From: Auanema rhodensis
Taxonomy: Eukaryota; Nematoda; Chromadorea; Rhabditida; Rhabditidae
Assembly (NCBI GenBank): GCA_964057225.1
Contig: OZ059897.1
Location: 3,472,001 to 3,536,000 of the forward strand
Direction: 5' to 3'
Length of the DNA stretch: 64,000 nt
Shown one piece after another: positions 36,139-49,498 of this stretch. A program made the position numbers and the translations under genes. The notes below the pieces were generated by a model. That model did no database searches. It was given only the letters and a program-made list of their open reading frames with translations, and was not told the DNA's origin. Position 1 is the stretch's first letter, and the number at the start of each line of letters is the position of its first letter.

Positions 36139-39100
36139 GTTTCTCGATGTAGTATAGTGCATTCGATGCGGATTTTTAAGCTGCGTTGATCTGTGTTATC
36201 AGATTTGAGTTAACTTAAAAATGCACCGAGATATCAACTGATATAGGTTCACACTTATATCCTCGATTTTCACCCTGAAGAAATGATTTTTTCGTTGAAA
36301 AACATTGTCCATCGTCTTCGTCATGAAAAAAGGAATCTAAAAACATCTTTTTTTTGTGAAATTATTCAGAAATTTTTCGGGAAAATTTTTGTCAAAATGT
36401 TTTTGGAAGCAATGTTGAGTGTACATGGGAACTCAACATACACTACTGCATCATTTTTCAAACGATCATAACTAAATTTTGTATAGAGCGTTTCTCAATG
36501 TAGTATAGTGCATTCGATGCGGATTTTTAAGCTGCGTTGATCTGTGTTATCAGATTTGAGTTAACTTAAAAATGCACCGAGATATCAACTGATATATGTT
36601 CACACTTATATCCTCGATTTTCACCCTGAAGAAATGATTTTTTCGTTGAATAACATTGTCCATCGTCTTCGTCTTGAAAAAAGGAATCCAAAAACATCTA
36701 CTTTTTGTAAAATTATTTAGAAATTTTTCGGGAAAATTTTTGTCAAAATGTTTTTGGAAGCAATGTTGAGTGTACATGGGAACTCAACATACACTAATGC
36801 ATTATTTTTCAAACGATCATAACTAATTTTTGTATAGAGCGTTTCTCAATGTAGTATAGTGCATTCGATGCGGATTTTTAAGCTGCGTTGATCTGTGTTA
36901 TCAGATTTGAGTTAACTTAAAAATGCACCGAGATATCAACTGATATATGTTCACACTTATATCCTCGATTTTCACCCTGAAGAAATGATTTTTTCGTTGA
37001 AAAACATTGTCCATCGTATTCGTCTTGAAAAAAGGAATCTAAAAACATCTACTTTTTGTGAAATTATTTAGAAATTTTTCGGGAAAATTTTTGTCAAAAT
37101 GTTTTTGGAAGCAATGTTTGAATGTACATGGGAACTCAACATTCACTAATGCATTATTTTTCAAACGATCATAACTAATTTTTGTATGGAGCGTTTCTCA
37201 ATGTAGTATAGTGCATTCGATGCGGATTTTTAAGCTGCGTTGATCTGTGTTATCAGATTTGAGTTAACTTAAAAATGCACCGAGATATCAACTGATATAG
37301 GTTCACACTTATATCCTCGATTTTCACCCTGAAGAAATGATTTTCTCGTTGAAAAACATTGTCCATCGTCTTCGTCATGAAAAAAGGAATCTAAAAACAT
37401 CTACTTTTTGTGAAATTATTCAGAAAATTTTCGGGAAAATTTTTGTCAAAATGTTTTTGGAAGCAATGTTGAGTGTACATGGGAACTCAACATACACTAA
37501 TGCATTATTTTTCAAACGATCATAACTAATTTTTGTATGGAGCGTTTCTCAATGTAGTATAGTGCATTCGATGCGGATTTTTAAGCTGCGTTGATCTGTG
37601 TTATCAGATTTGAGTTAACTTAAAAATGCACCGAGATATCAACTGATATAGGTTCACACTTATATCCTCGATTTTCACCCTGAAGAAATGATTTTTTCGT
37701 TGAAAAACATTGTCCATCGTCTTCGTCATGAAAAAAGGAATCTAAAAACATCTACTTTTTGTGAAATTATTCAGAAAATTTTCGGGAAAATTTTTGTCAA
37801 AATGTTTTTGGAAGCAATGTTGAGTGTACATGGGAACTCAACATACACTAATGCATTATTTTTCAAACGATCATAACTAATTTTTGTATAGAGCGTTTCT
37901 CAATGTAGTATAGTGCATTCGATGCGGATTTTTAAGCTGCGTCGATCTGCGTTATCAGATTTGAGTTAGCTTAAAAATGCACCGAGATATCAACTGATAT
38001 ATGTTCACACTTATATCCTCGATTTTCACCCTGAAGAAATGATTTTTTCGTTGAAAAACATTGTCCATCGTATTCGTCTTGAAAAAAGGAATCTAAAAAC
38101 ATCTACTTTTTGGGAAATTATTTAGAAATTTTTCGGGAAAATTTTTGTCAAAATGTTTTTGGAAGCAATGTTGAGTGTACATGGGAACTCAACATACACT
38201 AATGCATTATTTTTCAAACGATCATAACTAATTTTTGTATAGAGCGTTTCTCAATGTAGTATAGTGCATTCGATGCGGATTTTTAAGCTGCGTTGATCTG
38301 TGTTATCAGATTTGAGTTAACTTAAAAATGCATCGAGATATCAACTGATATATGTTCACACTTATATCCTCGATTTTCACCCTGAAGAAATGATTTTTTC
38401 GTTGAAAAACATTGTCCATCGTATTCGTCTTGAAAAAAGGAATCTAAAAACATCTACTTTTTGTGAAATTATTTAGAAATTTTTCGGGAAAATTTTTGTC
38501 AAAATGTTTTTGGAAGCAATGTTTGAATGTACATGGGAACTCAACATTCACTAATGCATTATTTTTCAAACGATCATAACTAATTTTTGTATGGAGCTTT
38601 TCTCAATGTAGTATAGTGCATTCGATGCGGATTTTTAAGCTGCGTTGATCTGTGTTATCAGATTTGAGTTAACTTAAAAATGCACCGAGATATCAACTGA
38701 TATAGGTTCACACTTATATCCTCGATTTTCACCCTGAAGAAATGATTTTTTCGTTGAAAAACATTGTCCATCGTCTTCGTCATGAAAAAAGGAATCTAAA
38801 AACATCTACTTTTTGTGAAATTATTCAGAAAATTTTCGGGAAAATTTTTGTCAAAATGTTTTTGGAAGCAATGTTGAGTGTACATGGGAACTCAACATAC
38901 ACTAATGCATTATTTTTCAAACGATCATAACTAATTTTTGTATGGAGCGTTTCTCAATGTAGTATAGTGCATTCGATGCGGATTTTTAAGCTGCGTTGAT
39001 CTGTGTTATCAGATTTGAGTTAACTTAAAAATGCACCGAGATATCAACTGATATATGTTCACACTTATATCCTCGATTTTCACCCTGAAGAAATGATTTT

Positions 39101-40002
39101 TTCGTTGAAAAACATTGTCCATCGTATTCGTCTTGAAAAAAGGAATCTAAAAACATCTACTTTTTGTGAAATTATTTAGAAATTTTTCGGGAAAATTTTT
39201 GTCAAAATGTTTTTGGAAGCAATGTTTGAATGTACATGGGAACTCAACATTCACTAATGCATTATTTTTCAAACGATCATAACTAATTTTTGTATGGAGC
39301 TTTTCTCAATGTAGTATAGTGCATTCGATGCGGATTTTTAAGCTGCGTTGATCTGTGTTATCAGATTTGAGTTAACTTAAAAATGCACCGAGATATCAAC
39401 TGATATAGGTTCACACTTATATCCTCGATTTTCACCCTGAAGAAATGATTTTTTCGTTGAAAAACATTGTCCATCGTCTTCGTCATGAAAAAAGGAATCT
39501 AAAAACATCTACTTTTTGTGAAATTATTCAGAAAATTTTCGGGAAAATTTTTGTCAAAATGTTTTTGGAAGCAATGTTGAGTGTACATGGGAACTCAACA
39601 TACACTAATGCATTATTTTTCAAACGATCATAACTAATTTTTGTATAGAGCGTTTCTCAATGTAGTATAGTGCATTCGATGCGGATTTTTAAGCTGCGTC
39701 GATCTGCGTTATCAGATTTGAGTTAGCTTAAAAATGCACCGAGATATCAACTGATATATGTTCACACTTATATCCTCGATTTTCACCCTGAAGAAATGAT
39801 TTTTTCGTTGAATAACATTGTCCATCATCTTCGTCTTGAAAAAAGGAATCTAAAAACATCTACTTTTTGTGAAATTATTTAGAAATTTTTCGGAAAAATT
39901 TTTGTCAAAATGTTTTTGGAAGCAATGTTGAGTGTACATGGGAACTCAACATACACTAATGCATTATTTTTCGAACGATCATAACTAATTTTTGTAAATA
40001 GC
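36139..40002. repeat. Eleven-monomer stretch rich in J-K pairs
   Basis: Monomers start at 36139 (H, private acatctttttttt), 36490 (I), 36841 (J), 37193 (K, private gattttctcg), 37544 (K), 37895 (g front with a J-type cgtattcgtc but no extra base, private ttttgggaaa), 38246 (J, private gcatcgag), 38598 (K), 38949 (J), 39301 (K) and 39652 (g/G, ending tttttcgaacg). The K monomers at 38598 and 39301 both begin ttttctcaatg in place of gtttctcaatg, so the J-K pair has been duplicated (period 703 bp). Three J monomers give the total of 11 x 351 + 3. Confidence 0.86.
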
Positions 40003-42108
40003 GTTTCTCGATGTAGTATAGTGCATTCGATGCGGATTTTTAAGCTGCGTTGATCTGTGTTATCAGATTTGAGTTAACTTAAAAATGCACCGAGATATTA
40101 ACTGATATAGGTTCACACTTATATCCTCGATTTTCACCCTGAAGAAATGATTTTTTCGTTGAAAAACATTGTCCATCGTCTTCGTCATGAAAAAAGGAAT
40201 CTAAAAACATCTACTTTTTGTGAAATTATTCAGAAATTTTTCGGGAAAATTTTTGTCAAAATGTTTTTGGAAGCAATGTTGAGTGTACATGGGAACTCAA
40301 CATACACTACTGCATCATTTTTCAAACGATCATAACTAATTTTTGTATAGAGCGTTTCTCGATGTAGTATAGTGCATTCGATGCGGATTTTTAAGCTGCG
40401 TTGATCTGTGTTATCAGATTTGAGTTAACTTAAAAATGCACCGAGATATCAACTGATATAGGTTCACACGTATATCCTCGATTTTCACCCTGAAGAAATG
40501 ATTTTTTCGTTGAAAAACATTGTCCATCGTCTTCGTCATGAAAAAAGGAATCTAAAAACATCTACTTTTTGTGAAATTATCCAGAAAATTTTCGGGAAAA
40601 TTTTTGTCAAAATGTTTTTGGAAGCAATGTTGAGTGTACATGGGAACTCAACATACATTAATGCATTATTTTTCAAACGATCATAACTTATTTTTGTATA
40701 GAGCGTTTCTCAATGTAGTATAGTGCATTCGATGCGGATTTTTAAGCTGCGTCGATCTGTGTTATCCGATTTGAGCTAGCTTGAAAATGTACCGAGATAT
40801 CAACTGATATATGTTCACACTTATATCCTCGATTTTCACCCTGAAGAATTTATTTTTTCGTTGAATAACATTGTCCATCGTCTTCGCCTTGAAAGAAGGA
40901 ATTTAAAAACATCTACTTTTTGTGAAATTATTTAGAAATTTTTCGGGAAAATTTTTGTCAAAATGTTTTTGGAAGCAATGTTGAGTGTACATGGGAACTC
41001 AGCATACACTAATGCATTATTTTTCAAACGATAATAACTAATTTTTGTATAGAGCGTTTCTCATAGTAGTATAGTGCATTCGATGCGGATTTTTAAGTTG
41101 CGTTGATCTGTGTTATCAGATTTGAGTTAGCTTAAAAATGCACCGAGATATCAACTGATATATGTTCACACTTATATCCTCGATTTTCACCCTGAAGAAA
41201 TGATTTTTTCGTTGAATAACATTGTCCATCATCTTCGTCTTGAAAAAAGGAATCTAAAAACATCTACTTTTTGTGAAATTATTTAGAAATTTTTCGGGAA
41301 AATTTTTGTCAAAATGTTTTTGGAAGCAATGTTGAGTGTACATGGGAACTCAACATACATTAATGCATTATTTTTCAAACGATCATAACTTATTTTTGTA
41401 TAGAGCGTTTCTCAATGTAGTATAGTGCATTCGATGCGGATTTTTAAGCTGCGTCGATCTGTGTTATCCGATTTGAGCTAGCTTGAAAATGTACCGAGAT
41501 ATCAACTGATATATGTTCACACTTATATCCTCGATTTTCACCCTGAAGAATTTATTTTTTCGTTGAATAACATTGTCCATCGTCTTCGCCTTGGAAGAAG
41601 GAATCTAAAAACATCTACTTTTTGTGAAATTATTTAGAAATTTTTCGGGAAAATTTTTGTCAAAATGTTTTTGGAAGCAATGTTGAGTGTACATGGGAAC
41701 TCAGCATACACTAATGCATTATTTTTCAAACGATAATAACTAATTTTTGTATAGAGCGTTTCTCATAGTAGTATAGTGCATTCGATGCGGATTTTTAAGT
41801 TGCGTTGATCTGTGTTATCAGATTTGAGTTAGCTTAAAAATGCACCGAGATATCAACTGATATATGTTCACACTTATATCCTCGATTTTCACCCTGAAGA
41901 AATGATTTTTTCGTTGAATAACATTGTCCATCATCTTCGTCTTGAAAAAAGGAATCTAAAAACATCTACTTTTTGTGAAATTATTTAGAAATTTTTCGGG
42001 AAAATTTTTGTCAAAATGTTTTTGGAAGCAATGTTGAGTGTACATGGGAACTCAACATACACTAATGCATTATTTTTCAAACGATCATAACTAATTTTTG
42101 TATGGAGC
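40003..42108. repeat. H-C-D-E' block repeated from the 23-26 kb region, plus a D-E' pair
   Basis: Monomers start at 40003 (H, private gatattaactg), 40354 (C, attatccag as at 10088), 40705 (D with ggaatttaaaa), 41056 (E' front with a C-type tail), 41407 (D, private cttggaagaagg) and 41758 (E'). The order and the ggaatttaaaa marker match 23150-24202 (offset 16853) and 24554-25957 (offset 15449). Confidence 0.86.
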
Positions 42109-44566
42109 GTTTCTCAATGTAGTATAGTGCATTCGATGCGGATTTTTAAGCTGCGTTGATCTGTGTTATCAGATTTGAGTTAACTTAAAAATGCACCGAG
42201 ATATCAACTGATATAGGTTCACACTTATATCCTCGATTTTCACCCTGAAGAAATGATTTTTTCGTTGAAAAACATTGTCCATCGTCTTCGTCATGAAAAA
42301 AGGAATCTAAAAACATCTACTTTTTGTGAAATTATTCAGAAAATTTTCGGGAAAATTTTTGTCAAAATGTTTTTGGAAGCAATGTTGAGTGTACATGGGA
42401 ACTCAACATACACTAATGCATTATTTTTCAAACGATCATAACTAATTTTTGTATAGAGCGTTTCTCAATGTAGTATAGTGCATTCGATGCGGATTTTTAA
42501 GCTGCGTCGATCTGTGTTATCAGATTTGAGTTAGCTTAAAAATGCACCGAGATATCAACTGATATATGTTCACACTTATATCCTCGATTTTCACCCTGAA
42601 GAAATGATTTTTTCGTTGAATAACATTGTCCATCATCTTCGTCTTGAAAAAAGGAATCTAAAAACATCTACTTTTTGTGAAATTATTTAGAAATTTTTCG
42701 GAAAAATTTTTGTCAAAATGTTTTTGGAAGCAATGTTGAGTGTACATGGGAACTCAACATACACTAATGCATTATTTTTCAAACGATCATAACTAATTTT
42801 TGTAAATAGCGTTTCTCGATGTAGTATAGTGCATTCGATGCGGATTTTTAAGCTGCGTTGATCTGTGTTATCAGATTTGAGTTAACTTAAAAATGCACCG
42901 AGATATCAACTGATATAGGTTCACACTTATATCCTCGATTTTCACCCTGAAGAAATGATTTTTTCGTTGAAAAACATTGTCCATCGTCTTCGTCATGAAA
43001 AAAGGAATCTAAAAACATCTACTTTTTGTGAAATTATTCAGAAATTTTTCGGGAAAATTTTTGTCAAAATGTTTTTGGAAGCAATGTTGAGTGTACATGG
43101 GAACTCAACATACACTAATGCATTATTTTTCAAACGATCATAACTAATTTTTGTATAGAGCGTTTCTCAATGTAGTATAGTGCATTCGATGCGGATTTTT
43201 AAGCTGCGTTGATCTGTGTTATCAGATTTGAGTTAACTTAAAAATGCACCGAGATATCAACTGATATATGTTCACACTTATATCCTCGATTTTCACCCTG
43301 AAGAAATGATTTTTTCGTTGAAAAACATTGTCCATCGTATTCGTCTTGAAAAAAGGAATCTAAAAACATCTACTTTTTGTGAAATTATTTAGAAATTTTT
43401 CGGGAAAATTTTTGTCAAAATGTTTTTGGAAGCAATGTTTGAATGTACATGGGAACTCAACATTCACTAATGCATTATTTTTCAAACGATCATAACTAAT
43501 TTTTGTATGGAGCGTTTCTCAATGTAGTATAGTGCATTCGATGCGGATTTTTAAGCTGCGTTGATCTGTGTTATCAGATTTGAGTTAACTTAAAAATGCA
43601 CCGAGATATCAACTGATATAGGTTCACACTTATATCCTCGATTTTCACCCTGAAGAAATGATTTTTTCGTTGAAAAACATTGTCCATCGTCTTCGTCATG
43701 AAAAAAGGAATCTAAAAACATCTACTTTTTGTGAAATTATTCAGAAAATTTTCGGGAAAATTTTTGTCAAAATGTTTTTGGAAGCAATGTTGAGTGTACA
43801 TGGGAACTCAACATACACTAATGCATTATTTTTCAAACGATCATAACTAATTTTTGTATGGAGCGTTTCTCAATGTAGTATAGTGCATTCGATGCGGATT
43901 TTTAAGCTGCGTTGATCTGTGTTATCAGATTTGAGTTAGCTTAAAAATGCACCGAGATATCAACTGATATATGTTCACACTTATATCCTCGATTTTCACC
44001 CTGAAGAAATGATTTTTTCGTTGAATAACATTGTCCATCGTCTTCGTCATGAAAAAAGGAATCTAAAAACATCTACTTTTTGTGAAATTATTCAGAAAAT
44101 TTTCGGGAAAATTTTTGTCAAAATGTTTTTGGAAGCAATGTTGAGTGTACATGGGAACTCAACATACACTAATGCATTATTTTTCAAACGATCATGACTA
44201 ATTTTTGTATAGAGCGTTTCTCAATGTAGTATAGTGCATTCGATGCGGATTTTTAAGCTGCGTCGATCTGTGTTATCAGATTTGAGTTAGCTTAAAAATG
44301 CACCGAGATATCAACTGATATATGTTCACACTTATATCCTCGATTTTCACCCTGAAGAAATGATTTTTTCGTTGAATAACATTGTCCATCATCTTCGTCT
44401 TGAAAAAAGGAATCTAAAAACATCTACTTTTTGTGAAATTATTCAGAAATTTTTCGGGAAAATTTTTGTCAAAATGTTTTTGGAAGCAATGTTGAGTGTA
44501 CATGGGAACTCAACATACACTAATGCATTATTTTTCAAACGATCATAACTAATTTTTGTAAATAGC
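42109..44566. repeat. Seven-monomer transition K-G-H-J-K-g-G/K, 2458 bp
   Basis: Monomers start at 42109 (K), 42460 (G), 42811 (H-like but with an ordinary aatgcatta tail), 43162 (J, 352 bp), 43514 (K), 43865 (g-like mosaic, private atcatgac near its tail) and 44216 (G front with catcatcttcg, then cagaaattt). It leads into the regular five-monomer HOR at 44567. Confidence 0.83.
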
Positions 44567-46322
44567 GTTTCTCGATGTAGTGTAGTGCATTCGATGCGGA
44601 TTTTTAAGCTGCGTTGATCTGTGTTATCAGATTTGAGTTAACTTAAAAATGCACCGAGATATCAACTGATATAGGTTCACACTTATATCCTCGATTTTCA
44701 CCCTGAAGAAATGATTTTTTCGTTGAAAAACATTGTCCATCGTCTTCGTCATGAAAAAAGGAATCTAAAAACATCTACTTTTTGTGAAATTATTCAGAAA
44801 TTTTTCGGGAAAATTTTTGTCAAAATGTTTTTGGAAGCAATGTTGAGTGTACATGGGAACTCAACATACACTACTGCATCATTTTTCAAACGATCATAAC
44901 TAATTTTTGTATAGAGCGTTTCTCAATGTAGTATAGTGCATTCGATGCGGATTTTTAAGCTGCGTTGATCTGTGTTATCAGATTTGAGTTAACTTAAAAA
45001 TGCACCGAGATATCAACTGATATATGTTCACACTTATATCCTCGATTTTCACCCTGAAGAAATGATTTTTTCGTTGAATAACATTGTCCATCGTCTTCGT
45101 CTTGAGAAAAGGAATCCAAAAACATCTACTTTTTGTAAAATTATTTAGAAATTTTTCGGGAAAATTTTTGTCAAAATGTTTTTGGAAGCAATGTTGAGTG
45201 TACATGGGAACTCAACATACACTAATGCATTATTTTTCAAACGATCATAACTAATTTTTGTATAGAGCGTTTCTCAATGTAGTATAGTGCATTCGATGCG
45301 GATTTTTAAGCTGCGTTGATCTGTGTTATCAGATTTGAGTTAACTTAAAAATGCACCGAGATATCAACTGATATATGTTCACACTTATATCCTCGATTTT
45401 CACCCTGAAGAAATGATTTTTTCGTTGAAAAACATTGTCCATCGTATTCGTCTTGAAAAAAGGAATCTAAAAACATCTACTTTTTGTGAAATTATTTAGA
45501 AATTTTTCGGGAAAATTTTTGTCAAAATGTTTTTGGAAGCAATGTTTGAATGTACATGGGAACTCAACATTCACTAATGCATTATTTTTCAAACGATCAT
45601 AACTAATTTTTGTATGGAGCGTTTCTCAATGTAGTATAGTGCATTCGATGCGGATTTTTAAGCTGCGTTGATCTGTGTTATCAGATTTGAGTTAACTTAA
45701 AAATGCACCGAGATATCAACTGATATAGGTTCACACTTATATCCTCGATTTTCACCCTGAAGAAATGATTTTTTCGTTGAAAAACATTGTCCATCGTCTT
45801 CGTCATGAAAAAAGGAATCTAAAAACATCTACTTTTTGTGAAATTATTCAGAAAATTTTCGGGAAAATTTTTGTCAAAATGTTTTTGGAAGCAATGTTGA
45901 GTGTACATGGGAACTCAACATACACTAATGCATTATTTTTCAAACGATCATGACTAATTTTTGTATAGAGCGTTTCTCAATGTAGTATAGTGCATTCGAT
46001 GCGGATTTTTAAGCTGCGTCGATCTGTGTTATCAGATTTGAGTTAGCTTAAAAATGCACCGAGATATCAACTGATATATGTTCACACTTATATCCTCGAT
46101 TTTCACCCTGAAGAAATGATTTTTTCGTTGAATAACATTGTCCATCATCTTCGTCTTGAAAAAAGGAATCTAAAAACATCTACTTTTTGTGAAATTATTT
46201 AGAAATTTTTCGGAAAAATTTTTGTCAAAATGTTTTTGGAAGCAATGTTGAGTGTACATGGGAACTCAACATACACTAATGCATTATTTTTCAAACGATC
46301 ATAACTAATTTTTGTAAATAGC
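44567..46322. repeat. Five-monomer HOR H-I-J-K-G, 1756 bp, copy 1
   Basis: Monomers start at 44567 (H, private tagtgtagtg), 44918 (I, private cttgagaaaagg), 45269 (J, 352 bp), 45621 (K, atcatgac) and 45972 (G). The H and I private markers recur in the next copy, 1756 bp on, so these two units were duplicated together. Confidence 0.92.
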
Positions 46323-48078
46323 GTTTCTCGATGTAGTGTAGTGCATTCGATGCGGATTTTTAAGCTGCGTTGATCTGTGTTATCAGATTTGAGTTAACTT
46401 AAAAATGCACCGAGATATCAACTGATATAGGTTCACACTTATATCCTCGATTTTCACCCTGAAGAAATGATTTTTTTGTTGAAAAACATTGTCCATCGTC
46501 TTCGTCATGAAAAAAGGAATCTAAAAACATCTACTTTTTGTGAAATTATTCAGAAATTTTTCGGGAAAATTTTTGTCAAAATGTTTTTGGAAGCAATGTT
46601 GAGTGTACATGGGAACTCAACATACACTACTGCATCATTTTTCAAACGATCATAACTAATTTTTGTATAGAGCGTTTCTCAATGTAGTATAGTGCATTCG
46701 ATGCGGATTTTTAAGCTGCGTTGATCTGTGTTATCAGATTTGAGTTAACTTAAAAATGCACCGAGATATCAACTGATATATGTTCACACTTATATCCTCG
46801 ATTTTCACCCTGAAGAAATGATTTTTTCGTTGAATAACATTGTCCATCGTCTTCGTCTTGAGAAAAGGAATCCAAAAACATCTACTTTTTGTAAAATTAT
46901 TTAGAAATTTTTCGGGAAAATTTTTGTCAAAATGTTTTTGGAAGCAATGTTGAGTGTACATGGGAACTCAACATACACTAATGCATTATTTTTCAAACGA
47001 TCATAACTAATTTTTGTATAGAGCGTTTCTCAATGTAGTATAGTGCATTCGATGCGGATTTTTAAGCTGCGTTGATCTGTGTTATCAGATTTGAGTTAAC
47101 TTAAAAATGCACCGAGATATCAACTGATATATGTTCACACTTATATCCTCGATTTTCACCCTGAAGAAATGATTTTTTCGTTGAAAAACATTGTCCATCG
47201 TATTCGTCTTGGAAAAAGGAATCTAAAAACATCTACTTTTTGTGAAATTATTTAGAAATTTTTCGGGAAAATTTTTGTCAAAATGTTTTTGGAAGCAATG
47301 TTTGAATGTACATGGGAACTCAACATTCACTAATGCATTATTTTTCAAACGATCATAACTAATTTTTGTATGGAGCGTTTCTCAATGTAGTATAGTGCAT
47401 TCGATGCGGATTTTTAAGCTGCGTTGATCTGTGTTATCAGATTTGAGTTAACTTAAAAATGCACCGAGATATCAACTGATATAGGTTCACACTTATATCC
47501 TCGATTTTCACCCTGAAGAAATGATTTTTTCGTTGAAAAACATTGTCCATCGTCTTCGTCATGAAAAAAGGAATCTAAAAACATCTACTTTTTGTGAAAT
47601 TATTCAGAAAATTTTCGGGAAAATTTTTGTCAAAATGTTTTTGGAAGCAATGTTGAGTGTACATGGGAACTCAACATACACTAATGCATTATTTTTCAAA
47701 CGATCATAACTAATTTTTGTATAGAGCGTTTCTCAATGTAGTATAGTGCATTCGATGCGGATTTTTAAGCTGCGTCGATCTGTGTTATCAGATTTGAGTT
47801 AGCTTAAAAATGCACCGAGATATCAACTGATATATGTTCACACTTATATCCTCGATTTTCACCCTGAAGAAATGATTTTTTCGTTGAATAACATTGTCCA
47901 TCATCTTCGTCTTGAAAAAAAGAATCTAAAAACATCTACTTTTTGTGAAATTATTTAGAAATTTTTCGGAAAAATTTTTGTCAAAATGTTTTTGGAAGCA
48001 ATGTTGAGTGTACATGGGAACTCAACATTCACTAATGCATTATTTTTCAAACGATCATAACTAATTTTTGTATAGAGC
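46323..48078. repeat. Five-monomer HOR H-I-J-K-G, 1756 bp, copy 2
   Basis: Monomers start at 46323 (H, tagtgtagtg shared with copy 1, and gatttttttgttg), 46674 (I, cttgagaaaagg shared), 47025 (J, private cttggaaaaagg), 47377 (K) and 47728 (G, with aaaaagaatc and a cattcac tail). Confidence 0.92.
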
Positions 48079-49131
48079 GTTTCTTAATGTAGTATAGTGC
48101 ATTCGATGCGGATTTTTAAGCTGCGTCGATCTGTGTTATCAGATTTGAGTTAGCTTAAAAATGCACCGAGATATCAACTGATATATGTTCACACTTATAT
48201 CCTCGATTTTCACCCTGAAGAAATGATTTTTTCGTTGAATAACATTGTCCATCATCTTCGTCTTGAAAAAAGGAATCTAAAAACATCTACTTTTTGTGAA
48301 ATTATTTAGAAATTTTTCGGAAAAATTTTTGTCAAAATGTTTTTGGAAGCAATGTTGAGTGTACATGGGAACTCAACATACACTAATGCATTATTTTTCG
48401 AACGATCATAACTAATTTTTGTAAATAGCGTTTCTCGATGTAGTATAGTGCATTCGATGCGGATTTTTAAGCTGCGTTGATCTGTGTTATCAGATTTGAG
48501 TTAACTTAAAAATGCACCGAGATATCAACTGATATAGGTTCACACTTATATCCTCGATTTTCACCCTGAAGAAATGATTTTTTCGTTGAAAAACATTGTC
48601 CATCGTCTTCGTCATGAAAAAAGGAATCTAAAAACATCTACTTTTTGTGAAATTATTCAGAAATTTTTCGGGAAAATTTTTGTCAAAATGTTTTTGGAAG
48701 CAATGTTGAGTGTACATGGGAACTCAACATACACTACTGCATCATTTTTCAAACGATCATAACTAATTTTTGTATAGAGCGTTTCTCAATGTAGTATAGT
48801 GCATTCGATGCGGATTTTTAAGCTGCGTTGATCTGTGTTATCAGATTTGAGTTAACTTAAAAATGCACCGAGATATCAACTGATATATGTTCACACTTAT
48901 ATCCTCGATTTTCACCCTGAAGAAATGATTTTTTCGTTGAATAACATTGTCCATCGTCTTCGTCTTGAAAAAAAGAATCCAAAAACATCTACTTTTTGTA
49001 AAATTATTTAGAAATTTTTCGGGAAAATTTTTGTCAAAATGTTTTTGGAAGCAATGTTGAGTGTACATGGGAACTCAACATACACTAATGCATTATTTTT
49101 CAAACGATCATAACTAATTTTTGTATAGAGC
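48079..49131. repeat. Extra G then H-I: third five-monomer copy, lengthened by one monomer
   Basis: Monomers start at 48079 (G, starting gtttcttaatg and ending tttttcgaacg), 48430 (H) and 48781 (I, aaaaagaatcc). The doubled G (47728 and 48079) makes the H-to-H distance 2107 bp in place of 1756. The unit continues with J at 49147 after a 15-bp insertion. Confidence 0.88.
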
Positions 49132-49146
49132 GTTTCTCTATGGAGC
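49132..49146. repeat. 15-bp junction insertion (site 6)
   Basis: Same tatagagcgtttctc / tatggagcgtttctc duplication as at 12194, but here it follows an I monomer and precedes a J monomer. It is about 28 kb from the nearest other copy and lies close to the boundary of the right-hand domain. Confidence 0.95.
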
Positions 49147-49498
49147 GTTTCTCAATGTAGTATAGTGCATTCGATGCGGATTTTTAAGCTGAGTTGATCT
49201 GTGTTATCAGATTTGAGTTAACTTAAAAATGCACCGAGATATCAACTGATATATGTTCACACTTATATCCTCGATTTTCACCCTGAAGAAATGATTTTTT
49301 CGTTGAAAAACATTGTCCATCGTATTCGTCTTGAAAAAAGGAATCTAAAAACATCTACTTTTTGTGAAATTATTTAGAAATTTTTCGGGAAAATTTTTGT
49401 CAAAATGTTTTTGGAAGCAATGTTTGAATGTACATGGGAACTCAACATACACTAATGCATTATTTTTCAAACGATCATAACTAATTTTTGTATGGAGC
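49147..49498. repeat. Last J monomer, 352 bp, at the domain boundary
   Basis: It has cgtattcgtc and the extra base in aatgtttgaatg, with a private ctgagttg and a catacac tail in place of cattcac. No J monomer occurs to its right in this window. Confidence 0.88.
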
